A stretch of 64,000 bases of DNA, from positions 1 to 64,000 of the forward strand of contig JAOVFP010000007.1 of the NCBI GenBank assembly GCA_025738555.1. The letters are read 5' to 3'. Both the position numbers and the translations under genes were made by a program. Within the stretch, counting starts at the first letter, position 1; every line of letters starts with the position of its first letter. This DNA comes from Cyathus striatus. Its lineage: Eukaryota; Basidiomycota; Agaricomycetes; Agaricales; Nidulariaceae. Of this stretch, positions 46,298-57,832 are shown in pieces. Under the pieces are notes generated by a model that searched no databases, was not told the origin of the DNA, and saw only the letters and a list, made by a program, of their open reading frames with translations.

Positions 46298-47411
46298 TCA
46301 AACCCTACCAGCCTCCAGTTGTTGGGTTTCGTGTTGTAGATATAGATTTTCATAGCAGTATGTACTGCAATAGATGGAGGGATTGAATGAGAGAAGGGAG
46401 AGGAGAATGCACCAGAGAGAATGAAATGGATAGACTTGCAAGTTGCAACGTTCCATTGAGAAGAGAGCTGAGTGAGAGCAGGTGACCATGGGAGAGTGCA
46501 TGTGAAGGTCGAAAAGTGCAACCCATTTTAACCCGGACAGAATACTGGGAATTGCCGACTGCATCGGCGAAGACCTTGTTTGACTTCGATGATGTGTAGT
46601 TAAGTGAAATATGATAGTAGGGTTTATATTCGTGTCGATGTTGTTACAAATTATATTAAGTAATATTTTGATGTTAATTTTATGATGGTTTAGTGATAGG
46701 TATTGGAGAAGAAGAAGTGATATTTGGAGGAGGAAGAAGAATAAGTTATTTTCATTGTGATCTACAAGCAAAGCATTATATGCATGAAGTATGGTAGGTG
46801 GTGGAAGAATGCTAGACATTGTTATTTGAGGAGGGGTATTAGTTTTGGTAGGTGGTGGAAGAATGGTGTGGATGGTGATTAGATCAACAGAGAAGTGGTA
46901 GAGTGATTTGTTCTTCGGTGAATTGGGAGTAGACCAGCTAGTGAGTTCGAATTCAATTACTACAGTCATGTTGACAAGCGCGTGATGATAGTTGGTAGGA
47001 TCGATTTCTATCCCATTGATGTCGTATACAAGAGGATGTTTGGAATTCCCCTGAGACCAGACAAAGTTAGATAGCAAGTTAGTTGAAATGTGGGCAATGT
47101 AAAGTATAGGAGTTGACCGATTTTTATTAGTGATAGGCCGATGACATATTAGTTCGAAAATGATTTCCGCCGTAGAGTTAAGCAAGCAATTGCGGTACAG
47201 TTCAGGACGCACGACATAGCCATGCATGTCATATACAGGAGGTCAGACAATGCAATGGGAGTCCATTGTCCAATACCGATTTTAGGGAGTCACTAACGAC
47301 TTTTTTTGTTGGCCAAGTATTAATGGTTGACCAATCTAGTATGAATAAGTAAGAGAGATTTGAAAAACAATATTTGACAATAACCTTTTGGGTCAGTTGG
47401 ATGCATATCAT
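46298..47411 (-). pseudogene. Unidentified transposon-associated frame with an internal repeated motif
   Basis: A 309-codon frame (47227-46298) with an upstream part to 47411 in a shifted frame. Three similar segments occur: Y-D-M-H-P-T-D-P-K-G-Y (upstream), Y-D-M-H-G-Y-V-V-R-P-E-L-Y with I-I-F-E-L, and Y-D-I-N-G-I-E-I-D-P-T-N-Y with V-I-E-F-E-L. The spacing of about 75 residues between the last two suggests a duplicated domain that ends in a beta-strand-like F-E-L. The C-terminal third is low-complexity (I, L, N and H rich) and probably not real coding. I do not recognise the family. It lies inside the TIR element and just left of the gypsy insertion. Confidence 0.4.
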
Positions 47412-47734
47412 ACTGAATTATAGGCTAAGAAAAGAGAAAAAGGGAACAAAGATAAGAGACAGGAATGGAGAAAGGATGACGGTCACGGACTTTGATTAGT
47501 TTATGAAGTACCCTTAGTCGAGGGTTACAGAATGAACCTACTATGAATCCAATTTATAAATCAACCTCTTCGGTCGTAGATTGGGAAAGAAGCCATTTTA
47601 TATTTGCAGTGACATGCTTAAAATCAGATCGGAAAGCTTCCATGGTGGGTATGGTTCCTAACAATGAAAGGGTCATTTGAGATGAATCCTTTATGGCATC
47701 TTTGCCTTGAAAATTTCCCCCAGAGGTGAATAGG

Positions 47735-48098
47735 TGTAACACTCCAGACCCCGTCTATCACACCATATACCACTTACAACTCATTACATAGTCATCATTC
47801 ACTTACTCACCCTAGTCGTTCCTTTAGTATACCTTTAGTCTTCACATTCTATTGACTCCGCCAACTGAAGCCATTCATTAGATACATTCCATACTTGTTT
47901 TACTTCTAGCTTGACAGATAGTTTACATGTTTCCTCTCTACTATACTCTTCCCTCTATTATATCTGTCAACCTACTACGTATATAAAGCCTGTGTTTTAG
48001 AACTACGAGACCAGAGAATCTAGTTTTCTAAACAGTGATATCTCATTTGATTACTTAAATCTCTCTCGTGTGAACAAAGACATCTAGCCTTTGTCACA
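47735..48098 (+). repeat. 5' LTR of the gypsy element
   Basis: 364 bases. A TATA-like TATATAAAG lies about 110 bases before its end and probably drives transcription. The sequence just after it (a T run then CACTCGAC) is not an obvious tRNA primer site. Confidence 0.93.
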
Positions 48099-48309
48099 TT
48101 TTTTTTCACTCGACAACAAAACTACTACCCACTCTAAACTCTCTTATCTCTATCTCGAATCTCTATCGCTCTTACTCTCTCTCTATAAATCTACTCTGAC
48201 AGGGACCACTAGGACTGATCATCCCAGCCAACCGTCGACTATACCAAATTTTTCTTTCCGACATTTCAACTATACAACAAAACCACCATAAAAAATTATT
48301 GTCTCAAAT

Positions 48310-50906
48310 ATGCGTTGTTCTGCTCGTACTCAAGCAAAGAATGCTGGCCAGCAGACTGCTACTGGTGAGTTAACTCTACATCTTAATGCTGACCAGAACA
48401 CTTCAGAAAACAAAGAAACCCGAAGTGACGGGGAAAGCCAAAGTTCCTGCTGGTCCTATAGGGACGTGGCTGCGCCTTCCACTATGGAAGAGACTCCAAT
48501 CAGAGTTGATGGTGGTACCACAGGTACTACTAGAAACAATGACGAGTGTGCCATTAGCACTACTGTACTATTTCGACCAATTGTTCACTCATTTTGAGTG
48601 TGACCGAAAATTTGGGTTCATTGTTCAGTTCAGAGACCAGTTCAGTGTGTGACATGCTTAAGATTTGTTCATGCCAACAATGTTCATTGTCCTCAGATTT
48701 TTAACAATGATGAACATGAAACACTATTTTATGATATAATACATACATCTAACGTAAAAAAAAAAATTATCAAATTTATGCCTTATTTAATTGCCTTGAC
48801 CCTTTGTTCAATGCTCTCTGGGATGTGTGACAAGGCCTGAATTTGTTCTGTTCGGAGACCCTGCGTGATGTGTGACCGAACGATTGGTCAAAATAGTACA
48901 GTACTCTCTCCTCTGTAACTAGTTTAACTATGACTACAGCAGAAGAGGAGGATAATAATCCTAACCAGTGGCAGACAGTAACATTGCGAAAATCTAGAAG
49001 TCGCGAGTCTCGCAAGGGACCAGAAATTAATTTGAAACAAGCAGCTAAAAAAGCTGGACAGCTGTCCACTACCCAGAAGAAAACCATAAGACAGGCTGAA
49101 CAAGCCTTGACTCCTGAAGAAAGGAGTCGCATCAGCAAATGAAATAAAGTAATCAAAGATATGGACAAGCCCACCTCCAATGAGGAGGAAGAACAACGAC
49201 CTCCCAAAGATAAGGGGAAAGGCGTGGATCCCAAGAACTGGGGCAATGCCAATCTAGGACCAGATGAAATGGACCCAGATACCCAGCGCGTTGTCCTGGA
49301 AGATGCACAAACCAACAGAGGGAATGAACAAGGACCAGCTCAGGCTGAAGGTAGTGGGAAACCTTCAAAACCCAATAAGCCTACCAAAGCCCTAGCACTG
49401 CGAGCGAACCTCGATCCATATCGTCAATTACCCGCAACTAGTCATCTACAACGCGAATTTACGCGCCATAGTAAGAAACCTCAACATGGAGGACGATCTG
49501 GGAAAGAACCTCCCAGTCCATCTGACCCCTCTGAATCGGATGATGATTCCCCTTCTGATCCTGGCTCAAGTGGTGACAAGGAAGGACCATTGCCTGAGGA
49601 AGATGAAGATCCAGCTGACAATGGTGATGAGCCATTGGATGACGATGATGAGAATAGCCCTACAATCGCTGAGGATCAAGACTCAACACCCCAACAGCAT
49701 CACCACAGAAGCAAGCAACCCCATAAGTCATTGATAAAGCCTATTCCGCCGAAAGACTATGATGGAGTACCTGATGAATGAATGTTTCATCGATTCATGG
49801 CAGAATCGACTGAGTTTATCCGCAGTGGTAAAGTACCTCAGCATAAGAGGATATTCACGCTCTCGTACTATCTGAGAGGTGAGGCCTATGATTTCTTCAT
49901 CCAGAAGGTAGTGGATGACCATGAAAATTGGACCTTGGAAAGGTTCTTTTCTGAAATGTTCAACTTCTTGTTCCCTACTGATTATCGTGAAATCCAACGA
50001 GAGAAACTATGCGCATATTCTCAAGGAGGACACATGGTATCCAAATATAGCCATGAACTAAAAGAATTAATCAAATCAGTAGGACATATTAGTGAATGAG
50101 AACAGGTACAATACCTATGGGATGGTTTACGTGCCCATATACAGGAGGAACTCTGGAGGGTGAGACTTAACCCAGGAATAAACTCCTGGCAGAAAGTTGT
50201 TGATGAAGCCGAAACTATTGAAAAGGCATCCAACATGGGATGAAAAGTTAGTCAACGACAAAATAGAAATAATAACAATGGACATGGAGGCAACAGGAGA
50301 GGTCCAGGAGGACCATCCCATCCTTTTGATGGAGGGCATAGCCATACGATTCAGAATCCTAACAGGCCCAAGTTTAATAGCCATAGACAACACACATTTA
50401 AATGCTGGGAGCCTTTTCGGCCTCGAGAACGCTCAAATACATTTCAGAAAGGGAATGCTAGCCATGCTCCCAATGAGTTTCGGAAGCCGACTTCCAACCA
50501 CCAGAAACAAGGGCAGAAGAATAACCTCCCTAAGTTATCCGAAAAAGAAAAAAATGAGTTGCTTACAGCGGGCAAGTGCTTTTGATGCCACAAAGCAGGA
50601 CATATGTCTCGTAATTGTCCTCTTGGTAACACTATTAAGACTGGAGGTAGGAAACCTCCTGGTATCCCTAGTTTTAATATCCAATATGATGGGGATGATG
50701 AGGAGGATCCATCTGAAGAGTTAGAAAGCCTCCCATTTCTAGGATCTATTAACATAGATGAGGTGTCTTTAAACGATAGCTTGGATTCTGAGTTCAGATG
50801 GATGAATTATGATCCCAGCCGACCACCTCGTTTGACTATTGGTGATTGTTATTCCCTGATGGGGGAGTATTTTCTCCAGATTGGACAACCATACCCAGGG
50901 GGATGA
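48310..50906 (+). pseudogene. gag region of the gypsy element
   Basis: The frame opens at 48310 (MRCSARTQAKNAGQQT), is interrupted by the MITE, and resumes in a compatible frame at about 48904. A charged stretch and an acidic low-complexity part (about 49500-49680) follow. The Ty3/gypsy gag core then reads F-M-A-E-S-T-E-F-I and Y-Y-L-R-G-E-A-Y-D-F-F, with Y-S-H-E-L-K-E-L near 50050. The CCHC zinc knuckle reads C-F-stop-C-H-K-A-G-H-M-S-R-N-C at about 50577-50620. In-frame TGA codons occur at 49140, 49779, 50097, 50241 and 50583. Confidence 0.85.
48563..48901 (-). mobile_element. Tc1/mariner-type MITE, copy 2, nested in gag
   Basis: 339 bases, inverted relative to the copy at 3602-3944, with the same TIRs and TA on both sides (48561-48562 and 48902-48903). 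It inserted after the gypsy element arrived. The inserted length plus TA (341) accounts exactly for the change of gag reading frame between 48310 and 48930. Confidence 0.88.
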
Positions 50907-52820
50907 GGGAGAGCCCATGAAGGATAGGTTCTCTGTAAAAAACCAATTTAATGACCAAGACAGTTACCAAATCTATGATAGGTTAGCATGCTTCGGCATC
51001 AGCATACCTATAACACACCTATGAAACCTGTACTTCAGACTATCTGAATGGTATAGTAGACAAATAGCTGGAATGCGAGGTTTAGTAGATGTGTCGAGAC
51101 GTCCAGAACCTATTGGGGACATACCTGGCACAGTCGCAACATATTTATTGCAGGACGGAATCCATACTCATTACCCTATTCGAGATTCAGATCCCAACTT
51201 CATATGCAGAGATGAGGACAGATGCTTCTATGTCCACCCATGAGATTATGGCACTACATTGTATAAAATTGAGGATACCAAAGAAGAGCATGACATATAT
51301 ATTGAGAGAGCTCACTTAGAGGACTCAACCTTTGATTTGGTTGGGTGGTACACAGCCACACTTCAAAGCTTGAATAGTACAATAACCTCAGAACCTGGTA
51401 ATGATGCAGTCTCGCCAAGCCACAACAATAATAACGATGATGATGACAGTTCATTATCACCTATTCCCATATCAATCAATGATGAGCCTCCTCCAGACTA
51501 TTACACAGCCTTGTCAACACCTCGCATTGGTGGACCAACTGGAGAAGTGAGTGGACAGGCAGGAATTCCTACAAGGCCCATACAAATTAATGTAACGACG
51601 ACCATAATACAAAGTCATGGAAATGATAATGGGCCCCCTGATGACAGTTCGTCGTCTTCATCTGAAGATGGGGATGATGACAATCCAGGAGATGATAATA
51701 ATCCCCCTGACAATGATGGCAATCCATCGTCTGACACTGATGACTCATTTGCCAGCCTTGACTCTATGATTTCAGAGATGGGTGATCACTTATGTTATAT
51801 AATAGAAAAGTCCTTGGAAAGGAATAAGCCCTATCCTGGGGATACTGAGGACATTATTAACCTCAATGGATGGAGGTTCAAAGTAACTTACCACAATGGA
51901 GAGCATTGTGGATTTAGAATATATGACCGAGGTAATAGAAAGTATACCTGGCTTGCCTTTGCCAACTTTTGGAATGACCAATTTGAAGTTGCTTCTTGGT
52001 ATGCTCAGCTCATGTCATTGCGAGTTTTTGAAACACAACAGCGAGTGGCAGTATTACAGTGGAACCGCTGAAATTCACCTGCCACTAATCTCGAAATCAT
52101 TAAAGCTGTATTCCACTCTAGATTAATAGAAGGAGCACCTTATGTTCATGATCAAATCTTCCCTGCAAATACCAGACAATGACTGTGGTTCAATGTGGAA
52201 TGTACAAGCTCGTTGATAACTATAGATGATCGATTGCGACGGTGTACTACCACTTTAGCGATGCAGCACATATTAAAGGATGGTTTCATTGTTGATGACT
52301 GGTATGAGCATAGAATGGCAGATTACCTGGTACAACATTCAATTAATCGGATTACACCCTCGGAATATGCTGAGGGAAACACTCAACACAACAACGGCGA
52401 CACAAGCCCAATGCCATCCGAGATTTTGGATAGTAGCATTATCTTGCGGTGAAGTTCAGACACAATGCGACACTTGCAGCTAATGTATGAAACCTCTCGA
52501 CAAGCTGGAAGGGCATGGGCAATAGCCTCTCTACCTGAGAGAATGGATGGTGAACGTCGTATAAGGTCAAATATCCAACTGCACATGGAGGCAGAAGTAG
52601 GCACACAGCACAAAAATATCCCATCAGATGAGTCATCAGGAAGCTCTAATGGCTATCCTCTTGCAGGAGCAGGAGCGGAAGGGGATGAACAACCCAAGCA
52701 TGAAAATACCAATGATGAACCGGAAATATCAGCCAATGCCATCCATCTTCACAGTGTACAAGTACCACGTGGCACATATCCCACATTACAACAAAATGCA
52801 GCTGCTCATAAAGATAAGGG
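50907..52820 (+). pseudogene. Extra acidic segment between zinc knuckle and protease of the gypsy element
   Basis: This continuous coding frame (one base off the gag frame) has TGA interruptions near 51022, 51241, 52069, 52178 and 52450. It contains D-G-I-H-T-H-Y-P-I-R-D-S-D, an Asp/Ser/Asn-rich run (about 51430-51760) and W-R-F-K-V-T-Y-H-N-G-E-H-C-G-F-R-I-Y-D. I know no enzyme domain with these features. At about 1.9 kb it is large for a linker in this group. Confidence 0.6.
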
Positions 52821-55189
52821 CCGTATGTGCCAAAACCTCTAACACTAACAGTTCAAGTTAATGGACACCCCGCACATGCACTTGTTGACTCAGGTTCCTT
52901 AGGGGACTTTATGTCAATGACATTAGCAACACAACTTAAGCTGAAGCTACATTACCTTGAGAAACCCTTAGGGCTTCAACTAGCAGTTCAGGGTTCCTGA
53001 TCTGTTATTAATAGCAGCGCAACTGTAACATTTGAATATAAAAGTATTAAAGAAGAGCAAAAATTTGATATAATAAATGTTACTCACTATGATATTATAC
53101 TTGGAACACCTTGGCTCTACCAACACCAAGCATGGGTTGGTTTAAACCCAATGAGAATTATAATAGGTAGTGAACAGTCACTACCAATCAGTGGCACAGC
53201 AACAACTAGCATAGCGGCTCGAAGTATTGAGCCATTTGAGAATAACGAAATCTCAAATGCACGTCGAGAATTAACTACATATGCATTACCACTGTGCAAA
53301 GAAGTATCAGAAACCAATTTACCACCTCTACGTGCAATAAACCATACCATACCACTGATAGATGAAGATAAGGTTTATCCCTGGCGGCCATCCCAATGTT
53401 CCGAGGCATTTAAAGCACAGTGGAGGGAACAATGAGACACATATTTGAAAAGCGGATGCTGGTGCATAACCACAGCATGAAACACTGTACCAATGCTGCT
53501 AATACCTAAGCCATGTAAGAATGGTGAACCAGCAGAGCTGCAAATGGTTTTTGACTTACGAGAGTGCAATAAGAATACATGGAAGTCATCTTCCCCACTA
53601 CCTGACCCTGAAAGCATTTTTCGTCGAGTAGCTAAGGAAGGGACTTTCATTTCACTGCTAGATCTCAAGGGAGCGTTTGAACAAATACGCATAATTCCTG
53701 AGCACATAGAATGCTCGGCAGTAACTACACCAGATGGGAATATGGTCAGTCTTGTGGTCCAGCAGGGTGATTGCAATGCACCAGCCACCTGCCAGGCCTT
53801 AATGAACCACATATTTTCCACTCATCTTGGAAAATTTGTCTATGTATACCTTGATGATATTGTGATATTTTCTGGTACCCTGAAGGAACACATATGGCAT
53901 GTTAAAATAATTCTAGACATATTACGACAGGAAAAATTATACCTTAGCTGAAAGAAACTCAATTTTTTACCCTCCGAGTTCAAATTACTCGGTAGGATAA
54001 TCAACTCCTGAGGTATTAGAATGGACCCAGACAAAGTTGATAATGTCATCAACTGGAAGATGCCAACTAATCAAGACCTGCTTCGAGGATTCATCGGATC
54101 CGTTGGATATTTAGCAGATGACTTACCTTTAGTTCGTATCCCTATGGGAATACTAACTGCTCTCATGGGAGATACTGTTGCATTCAAGTGGACATACACT
54201 GAGCAACGGGCCTTTGAAAATGTCAAAAAATTAGTACATCAATTCTGCAATCACAGCCGCAAACCACTAAACTACTCACAGAATGTGGAACCCATTTGGA
54301 TGATCACCGATGGGTGCTTAACAGGTATTGCCGGCTTGGTGTGTCAGGGTAATGAATGGAAAACATCATGCGTGGCAGCCTTCTACTCTGCTAAGTTGAA
54401 CTCCACTCAGCAGAATTATGCTGTACATGAAATCGAGATGTTGGCCAGTGTCAAAACGATGTTAAGACACCGCGATATCCTGCAAGGTACCAAGTTCCAA
54501 TGGGTCACAGACCATAAAGGACTGGTTCACTTGCTGAACCAGAAAAACCTATCTGGTAGACAAGCAAGATGGCTGGAGAAAATATTGGAGTTCGATTTCA
54601 TGGTTTTATATGTTCCAGGAGCTGAAAATGTCGTAGTGGATGCATTATCATGCATGTACTCCAATGATGACCAAGCCACTGTTCGTTCCCTATCAGAATA
54701 CACTTATTTTGATGTTGTCAATGAAGATGCACCTGAAATTATGACAACCAGTGTCCCTCTTTTAGCAGGAGTCCAAGCTCGTGTTGCAATTCCCAGACCA
54801 GTGACGGAGGGCATAACACGTAGATTAACATGTTTAGCGTTGAAAATGGAACAACGAGTAACAGGTAGGGAGGATCTTGTGGCTGAAAGAATACCAAAAA
54901 ACACGAAAACAGCCCAACAAACTCTTAAAAAGTCAAAATACACCAAAAAGCGAATGACACACAAGCTTGTGGATGATCACCTTGTCCAAAAACCAGAAAC
55001 GTCGAAGGCATTCACGAAACAGATGAAAGGGCACCTCATTCTGAGAGGACCTAAGGAACAAACAGAGGCGCGAGCACAAGTGCCACAGCACTGCCCAATG
55101 AAGAGATTAGTCAGCACCACATACCAAACAACGCTACCACTTCTGATACTAACAATGATCAACAACTCACTGATCCAGATGTATCTGAG
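52820..55189 (+). pseudogene. Protease, reverse transcriptase and RNase H of the gypsy element
   Basis: After a one-base frame change near 52820 the retropepsin motif A-L-V-D-S-G-S-L-G-D-F appears (52880-52910), followed by D-I-I-L-G-T-P-W-L. The reverse transcriptase has F-D-L-R-E-C-N, F-I-S-L-L-D-L-K-G-A-F and the catalytic Y-V-Y-L-D-D-I at about 53840-53865. RNase H shows W-M-I-T-D-G-C-L-T-G, Y-A-V-H-E-I-E-M-L and V-T-D-H-K-G-L (54295-54530). Between RNase H and integrase is a Lys-rich stretch (about 54880-55060). In-frame TGA codons lie near 52998, 53433, 53476, 53949 and 54008. Key catalytic residues are otherwise kept. Confidence 0.88.
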
Positions 55190-56720
55190 TTGACAGCGGA
55201 ACAAGACTCATTCGATTATGCTTCATTCATGGATGCCCTCAATGGCGACAACAGCATTGACTTGCTTGAAGGCATCCGCAACAAATACGAGACTGACCCG
55301 ACTTTCAAGGCCATCCTCGACGATCTGAAAGGCCATAAAAACTTCGAAATCACTAAGGATGGTCTCATCTATATGCTAGGATCAGGATCTACTAGGATTC
55401 TTTGCATCCCTCGTGTTCTCATCCAAGGATGGAGTGCCCACGAAATCATTATATCTGAAGCTCACTCTCTATTAGCCCATCTAGGGCCAGCAAAGACCCT
55501 CTCTTATCTCCGTGATTTAGTTTGGTGGAAAGATTTAGTATCTGATACTAAATCTTTTTGTGACAGTTGTTCAACCTGTAAATGAAGTAAACCCAACAAC
55601 CACAAACCATATGGCCTGCTAAATCCATTATCCGTACCCATGCAGCCTTGGGAATCCATCAGAGTTGATTTTGTGGGACCTTTGCCAGAATCAGTAAACC
55701 AAGATGGCTCGTTTGACTCTATTACTGTCATAATTTGTTTACTCACAGGCATGGTTCATTTAATCCCTAGCCATACCAACTATAATGCAAAACAAGTTGC
55801 TGAGTTGATGTTTGAATCGGTATACAAACATCATGGAATTCCATGCAATATTGTAAGTGATCGCAATGTTTTATTTACCAGCATTTTCTGGTGCCATTTG
55901 CACCAGTTATTAGGTACTAAACTGAAGATGTCCAGCGCATATCACCCCCAGACTGATGGATCAATGGAGTGTGCAAATCAGACAATTACACAAATGCTGC
56001 GACAATGTGTTGACGACAAGCAGAAGGATTGGGTCATGAAGCTCCCCACAATTGAATTCGCAGTAAATTCTGCACGATCTGAAAGCACGGGATATGCCCC
56101 CTTCTTCCTCAACACCAGCCGCATGCCATGGTCCATGATATGGGACTTCGCTCCAAAAACTGAGTATCCTTCCCTTCGCAACTTTGCGCTTCAACGAAAA
56201 TTGGTTCTCATGGCTGCCCATGATAGTGTTATTGCGGCGAGAATTAAACAGGTACGCGACGCTAACAGCCACCATCATTCAGCGCCATTCGAAAAAGGTG
56301 ACCTCATATATGTCTCTTCCAAAAACATCAAATTCCCCAAAGGCTTAGCTCACAAATTATTGCCTAAATATATTGGACCCTACAAGATTTTAGATGACTT
56401 CAAGAATGAGTCCTTCCATATTGAGTTGCCTTCGCATTTGAAATGTCATGGGATACACAACATTTTCCATTCCTCACTTTTACAGCCCCACATACCCAAT
56501 GACAATCGTCTTTTTCCAGGATGACAGGACACACAACTCAGCACCAGGGAGGACACCAATGGTGAATGGGCAGTCGACTCAATACTGGACCATTCAGGAT
56601 CGAAGTCGAATGCAATTTTCAAAGTCAAATGGAAGGCTGGTGACACCACCTGGATTCCATACTACCAGATCTCTCACCTCGATGCGATTCACGATTATCT
56701 TGATCTAGTTGGTGCCACCA
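55080..56720 (+). pseudogene. Integrase and chromodomain-like tail of the gypsy element
   Basis: A frame change near 55080 leads into S-F-M-D-A-L-N. An HHCC zinc-binding region follows (A-H-S-L-L-A-H-L-G-P, then C-D-S-C-S-T-C-K at about 55560-55583). The catalytic triad appears as D in R-V-D-F-V-G-P (about 55665), D in V-S-D-R-N and E in G-S-M-E-C-A-N-Q (about 55967). G-P-Y-K-I-L-D and H-N-I-F-H-S-S-L-L-Q mark the C-terminal domain. After TGA at 56522, I-F-K-V-K-W-K-A-G-D-T-T-W-I-P has the chromodomain pattern (Y-x-V-K-W-K-G, then T-W). In-frame TGA stops are at 55583 and 56522. Confidence 0.88.
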
Positions 56721-56731
56721 ACATCTCTAAT

Positions 56732-57804
56732 TTGCCCAAGGGTACAGGCAAACCACCTCAAGATGATGAACAAGTTTTCGTCAATGAAGGAGTGACATTT
56801 GTTGGGGCTATGGAGGTCTTACCATATAAAAAGCCGTCAAGGATGAGGCACTTCATCATCAGTCTGTTCCCCAGACTCCTCTCACTCATTTATTTTCTAC
56901 TATCTAATTTACTTGCCTTTTTGATATTTCTAGCCACTTCCACCATGTCCCTACCTCTAGACTGCCAATTCCATCATCGCATTAGGCATCCGTTCATCAC
57001 CACCGCTGACGACACCCGCATCACTTTACATGACCCCCAGGATGGTGTTAGTGCCTCTCTCTCATGTAATTTACTCCAGGTTTCAGACTACCTGGACTAT
57101 GATGAACACCTTCGTAATCATCAACCCGCCAATGCCCCTGCTGGTTATACCGATTTTGCAGATATCTTCAATAGGGGTATGCCAGGCGAGGACCGTTTTG
57201 CAATATATGATCATGTTATGGATCATTACTGCATCCCTACTGGACACGTCTCGCCCAGCTTCTTCTTTTTCCGCCTTCGTCCTGCACCCAACCCTCCAAT
57301 TAACCCTCCAGGAATGACACCAGGTGCTAGCTCAGTGGACGAGATCATGTTGCTGCTCCCAGATTATTACCAACAAGCAAGGATCATGCAAATGGCACTG
57401 GGAATGGCAGACCGCTTGGAACAGAACCAAGCCTTCTATCAACGCAAAGCAGCTAACCACATCAGGGGAAAGAGAACTGCTCCAATGGTTTTAAACTCAA
57501 GCAATCCAGGGGAACTCATTCAAATACCCCCCATACCTCTCACCCCCATTGTTGCACCGGTTTCATGTCGACTCTCAATAATGCTGCTCCCAACAATCTG
57601 GCTCCTTCCTCTTCATCCACTCGCTCCCCCCTCACCATGATCTCTCCTACAATGGCTCCCAACCAGGCAACTTCATCTTTGACTTCGGCAAATTCTACAA
57701 CTCCGGCCACCAACGTAACGGCATCGATCTTGACTCCTCCCAATGATGAATACCTCCTGGCTGCCGACTTCAATATGGACTCTTCTCCTCAAGACAAAGT
57801 TTAG
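56732..57804 (+). pseudogene. Additional 3' frame of the gypsy element with a hydrophobic segment
   Basis: The frame continues past the chromodomain without a stop to 57640. It has a strongly hydrophobic run (L-F-P-R-L-L-S-L-I-Y-F-L-L-S-N-L-L-A-F) at about 56865-56940, then an acidic and Pro-rich soluble part (Y-T-D-F-A-D-I-F-N-R-G, M-A-L-G-M-A-D-R-L-E-Q). A one-base change near 57565 shifts to a Ser/Thr/Asn-rich tail that ends D-S-S-P-Q-D-K-V just before the polypurine tract. It has no similarity I recognise to a known envelope or RNase. It could be a pol extension or a separate third product. Confidence 0.55.
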
Positions 57805-57821
57805 GATTATAATTAAATCCT

Positions 57822-57832
57822 AGGAGGGCAGA
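57822..57832 (+). other. Polypurine tract of the gypsy element
   Basis: AGGAGGGCAGA directly before the 3' LTR, in the position used to prime plus-strand DNA synthesis. Confidence 0.8.

Noticed and set aside
45128..47411. Complete Helitron
   Set aside because: Only the last helicase motifs are present. No Rep domain, 5' TC end or 3' hairpin with CTRR was found.
48310..56720. TGA as a sense codon (recoding) in the gypsy element
   Set aside because: Host genes in the window use TGG for Trp and stop at TAA/TAG normally. Several TGA sites align to Arg positions, and LTR changes show CpG decay, so mutation is the simpler reading.
56732..57804. Envelope-like gene making the gypsy element a retrovirus-like agent
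   Set aside because: There is a hydrophobic segment but no signal peptide, cleavage site or fusion peptide, and it continues the pol frame. I describe it as an extra frame only.
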